Positions 61,866-64,000 of a DNA stretch of 64,000 bases are shown in pieces. The stretch's first letter is position 1; each line of letters begins with the position of its first letter. Origin of the DNA: BD1-7 clade bacterium. GTDB taxonomy: Bacteria > Pseudomonadota > Gammaproteobacteria > Pseudomonadales > DT-91. The translations under genes and the position numbers were made by a program. Where the stretch lies: NCBI GenBank assembly GCA_902705865.1, contig CACSIO010000001.1, positions 385,002 to 449,001 on the forward strand, written 5' to 3'. Below the pieces are notes generated by a model, which saw only the letters and a list, made by a program, of their open reading frames with translations, had not been told where the DNA came from and did no database searches.

Positions 61866-63014
61866 CTATCGTAACCACTTCATTGGATTTACCGCTTTAC
61901 CTTGGTGTCTAATTTCGAAGTATAGTTCCGTATGGTCAAGTCCGCCGGTATTGCCGGCGGTAGCGATCGCTTCGCCGGCACTGACCCAGTCGCCAGGCTC
62001 TCGCAGTAGGCTTTGGTTGTGGGCATACAGGCTCATATAACCGTCGCCATGATCGATGATCATTAATAGACCTTTGCCGCGAAACCAGTCAGCAAATATC
62101 ACTCGGCCATAGTGGATCGAGCCGACTTCGCGTCCGGGGTTGGCGTAAAATGAGACACCTTCCCAGCGCAGTTGGGTGCTGCCGCGGCGTTTGCCGTAGC
62201 GATTCTTAAGTTGCCCTTTGACGGGGCGTTGGAGTTTTCCGCGTGTGCTGGCAAAAGGTACGGTATCGCTGGGTAGCTGGATACTGGTAACGGTCTTTTC
62301 AACGGCTTTTAATAATTCTTCCAGCTCTTTGCGTTCCAGCCGCAGGCCGGCCAGTTTCCCTTTATCTGAATCGATCTCGGCGTTCAGCTGTTTCAATGTT
62401 GATTCACGGGATCGAAGGGTATTTTTCAATGTTGCTTGTTGGTTCAACAGCTCGGTTTTATTGGCCAGTAACGCTTTGGTTTTGGATTGTAATACGGGTT
62501 TAACGGTTTCCAGTTCGGCCACGGTGTCACGAAAGGCCTCAATGGCACCGAGATGTGCTTTGTTTAAATAGTCGGCATAAATCAATGAGCGGCTAAATTT
62601 TTCAGGGCTCTCCTGATTAAGCAGTACCTTAATGCGTTTTTCCCGGCCAAGTCGATAGCTGGTTGTAATTAGATTGTTGATTTCGTCTTGTTGAGCAAGG
62701 CTCTGCAGCTGCAGGTTTTTCTGGCGTGCAAGCAACCCGTTGAGTTGTTTTTGTTGATCACGGATTGTTGTTTGCAAACGTTTGGCGCGAGACTTGAGCT
62801 TGCCGAGAGAGACCTCTGTTTGGCGCAGCTGTTTCTCCAGTTTGCGGCTGTGAGATTGCTGTTTGTCTAGTTGTCTTTCCGTTTTGGAAATGACTGATTG
62901 CAGCTTTTCAAGATCTTTTTTACTGGGGGGCTTATCTGCCAATAGCGGCAAACTGCTGGCTGATATTAAAAGCAGCAAGGCACATAGAACCCTTGTTGTT
63001 GCGGCCTTGCCCAT
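61866..63014 (-). CDS. envC: Murein hydrolase activator EnvC
   Basis: 382 residues: signal peptide, a long coiled coil (about 30-250; SKTERQLDKQQSHSRKLEKQ), then a LytM (M23) domain with GSIHYGRVIFADWFRGKGLLMIIDHGDGYMSLYAHN and LYFEIRHQGKAVNPMKWL. The catalytic zinc-site residues of active M23 enzymes are not complete, fitting an activator of AmiA/AmiB amidases rather than an enzyme. It sits 32 bases after gpmI and before ctpA. Confidence 0.94.
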   Translation of the reverse strand: MGKAATTRVLCALLLLISASSLPLLADKPPSKKDLEKLQSVISKTERQLDKQQSHSRKLEKQLRQTEVSLGKLKSRAKRLQTTIRDQQKQLNGLLARQKNLQLQSLAQQDEINNLITTSYRLGREKRIKVLLNQESPEKFSRSLIYADYLNKAHLGAIEAFRDTVAELETVKPVLQSKTKALLANKTELLNQQATLKNTLRSRESTLKQLNAEIDSDKGKLAGLRLERKELEELLKAVEKTVTSIQLPSDTVPFASTRGKLQRPVKGQLKNRYGKRRGSTQLRWEGVSFYANPGREVGSIHYGRVIFADWFRGKGLLMIIDHGDGYMSLYAHNQSLLREPGDWVSAGEAIATAGNTGGLDHTELYFEIRHQGKAVNPMKWLR

Positions 63015-63046
63015 GCTGCTCTCCTTTGTTGTGAAGTGGCTGACGA

Positions 63047-64000
63047 TTACGCCAGCAATGAATCACCAGACATTTCTTGAGGTTTTTCAATGTCCATCAG
63101 ATCCAGAATAGTCGGTGCAATATCTGCCAAACGACCGTTTTCGGCGGTCAGTTTACGGGCGCTATTGCTGACATAAACCAATGGAACCAGCTCGGTTGTA
63201 TGCTGTGTGTGCATTTGACCGGTCTCATAATCCAGCATCTGCTCACAGTTACCGTGGTCTGCGGTAATCAAGCAGTTGCCGTTGACTTCGAGTACGGCGT
63301 CGGTCACTTGTTTGAGGCAGTTATCGAGGGCTTCAACTGCTTTGATCGCTGCAGTATACACACCGGTATGGCCGACCATATCGCCATTGGCGAAGTTACA
63401 GATGATGGAGTCAAATTGCCCACCCTTGATGGCCGCAACCAGTTTTTCAGTTACTTCGGGCGCGCTCATTTCCGGTTGTAAGTCGTAAGTCGCAACGTCC
63501 GGTGAAGGCACTAAAATACGTTCTTCGCCAGGGTAGAGATCTTCGCGACCGCCGCTGAAGAAGAAAGTGACATGGGCATACTTTTCTGTTTCGGCGATGC
63601 GCAGCTGTGTGCGGTTGTTGTTTGCCAGAACTTCAGGCAGTACGTTAGTCAGTTGCTCAGGCGGGTAGGCGACAGCGGCTTTGATGCTCTCATCGTATTC
63701 CGTTGTCATAACAAACGCGGCCAACGCAAGTTTCTTGTCACGCGCGAAGCCGTTGAAATCGTCATCAACAAATGCGCGTGTCAGCTCTCGAGCTCTATCT
63801 GCGCGAAAATTCATAAAGATAACCGCATCACCATCATCGATGGCTGCACCGCCGTTTATGCAGGTTGCAGCAACAAATTCATCGTTTTCATCACGTGAAT
63901 AGGCCTGCTGCAGTGCCTCTTGTGCACTTGTGGCTGTGAATTCACCGTTGGCATGTGCGTATAAATTGTAAGCACGTTCAACACGGTCCCAGCGATTATC
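63047..64000 (-). CDS. gpmI: 2,3-bisphosphoglycerate-independent phosphoglycerate mutase, C-terminal part
   Basis: The frame is open to the window edge; 317 residues are visible. At the edge it reads [19 protein letters not shown], then [25 protein letters not shown], the segment after the phosphotransfer lid. Later metal-site motifs are [12 protein letters not shown] and [12 protein letters not shown], and [14 protein letters not shown] closes the site. The glycolytic enzyme interconverts 3- and 2-phosphoglycerate using Mn2+. The ATG at 63814 is internal, not the start. Confidence 0.96.
   Translation of the reverse strand, partial: DNRWDRVERAYNLYAHANGEFTATSAQEALQQAYSRDENDEFVAATCINGGAAIDDGDAVIFMNFRADRARELTRAFVDDDFNGFARDKKLALAAFVMTTEYDESIKAAVAYPPEQLTNVLPEVLANNNRTQLRIAETEKYAHVTFFFSGGREDLYPGEERILVPSPDVATYDLQPEMSAPEVTEKLVAAIKGGQFDSIICNFANGDMVGHTGVYTAAIKAVEALDNCLKQVTDAVLEVNGNCLITADHGNCEQMLDYETGQMHTQHTTELVPLVYVSNSARKLTAENGRLADIAPTILDLMDIEKPQEMSGDSLLA

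Noticed and set aside
61866-63014. EnvC LytM domain lacking zinc ligands, considered as a broken enzyme
   Set aside because: Degenerate LytM sites are the rule in EnvC, which activates amidases rather than cutting peptidoglycan itself.

Overview
The window is a chromosomal core segment of a gammaproteobacterium. Gene order points to the Pseudomonadales in the broad sense (Pseudomonas and former Oceanospirillales relatives). The run aminotransferase - dksA - gluQ - small membrane ORF - cbrA - cbrB - CrcZ-type sRNA - pcnB - folK - panB - panC - acs matches the arrangement I recall from Pseudomonas. So do the mutY - yggX - tRNA-Phe block and the gpmI - envC - ctpA - yibQ block. Base composition looks moderate rather than the high GC of Pseudomonas itself, so I do not name a genus. 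I see no prophage, insertion sequence, CRISPR array or rRNA operon.

Layout. 1-8.1 kb: the end of an AI-2E-type transporter, an M16 metalloprotease lipoprotein, and aceE-aceF (pyruvate dehydrogenase E1 and E2) behind a leader rich in inverted repeats. 8.2-13.1 kb: small soluble proteins, a Tag-like glycosylase, a lipoprotein and two SDR enzymes. 13.2-19.6 kb: acs, panC, panB, a deoxynucleoside kinase, folK and pcnB, all on the minus strand. 19.7-21.2 kb: a noncoding block with three tandem copies of a sigma54-driven, A-rich small RNA gene. 21.5-27.8 kb: cbrB, cbrA, a 58-residue membrane ORF, gluQ and dksA. 28-32.8 kb: an aminotransferase, Rieske and TfoX-C proteins, a D-Ala-D-Ala carboxypeptidase, and hisB-hisH-hisF without hisA. 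33-41.3 kb: a DUF1631 protein, an FAD oxidoreductase, mutY, yggX, tRNA-Phe, a small basic protein and cbpA-cbpM. 41.3-48.5 kb: a ketosynthase remnant, a deazaflavin-type nitroreductase, a KefG/KefB-like pair, a large collagen-repeat/phytase-like lipoprotein and a DUF3014 protein. 48.6-54.3 kb: a tightly overlapped six-gene operon (Ras-like GTPase, Roadblock/LC7, PAS, PhnD-like protein and two unknowns), then a chemoreceptor. 54.6-64 kb: a tandem universal stress protein, a carboxylesterase lipoprotein, a CHASE4 hybrid kinase, yibQ, ctpA, envC and the C-terminal part of gpmI.

How it fits together. The main system is the carbon-catabolite control locus. The CbrA-CbrB two-component system sits next to three consecutive small RNA genes on the same strand. 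Each has a GG-N10-GC sigma54 promoter, an IHF-like site, a cluster of TGTTAC/GTAACA half-sites about 75 bp upstream, a body of AAN repeats (the Hfq/Crc CA-motif type) and a near-identical terminator. They look like tandem, short CrcZ homologues that would titrate Hfq/Crc. CA-type motifs also lie at the translation starts of acs, the carboxylesterase, the chemoreceptor and an SDR gene in this window, so these are candidate targets. The six-gene GTPase/Roadblock operon is the best candidate for an uncharacterised signalling system. All assignments come from reading the sequence and from memory of families; no search was run.
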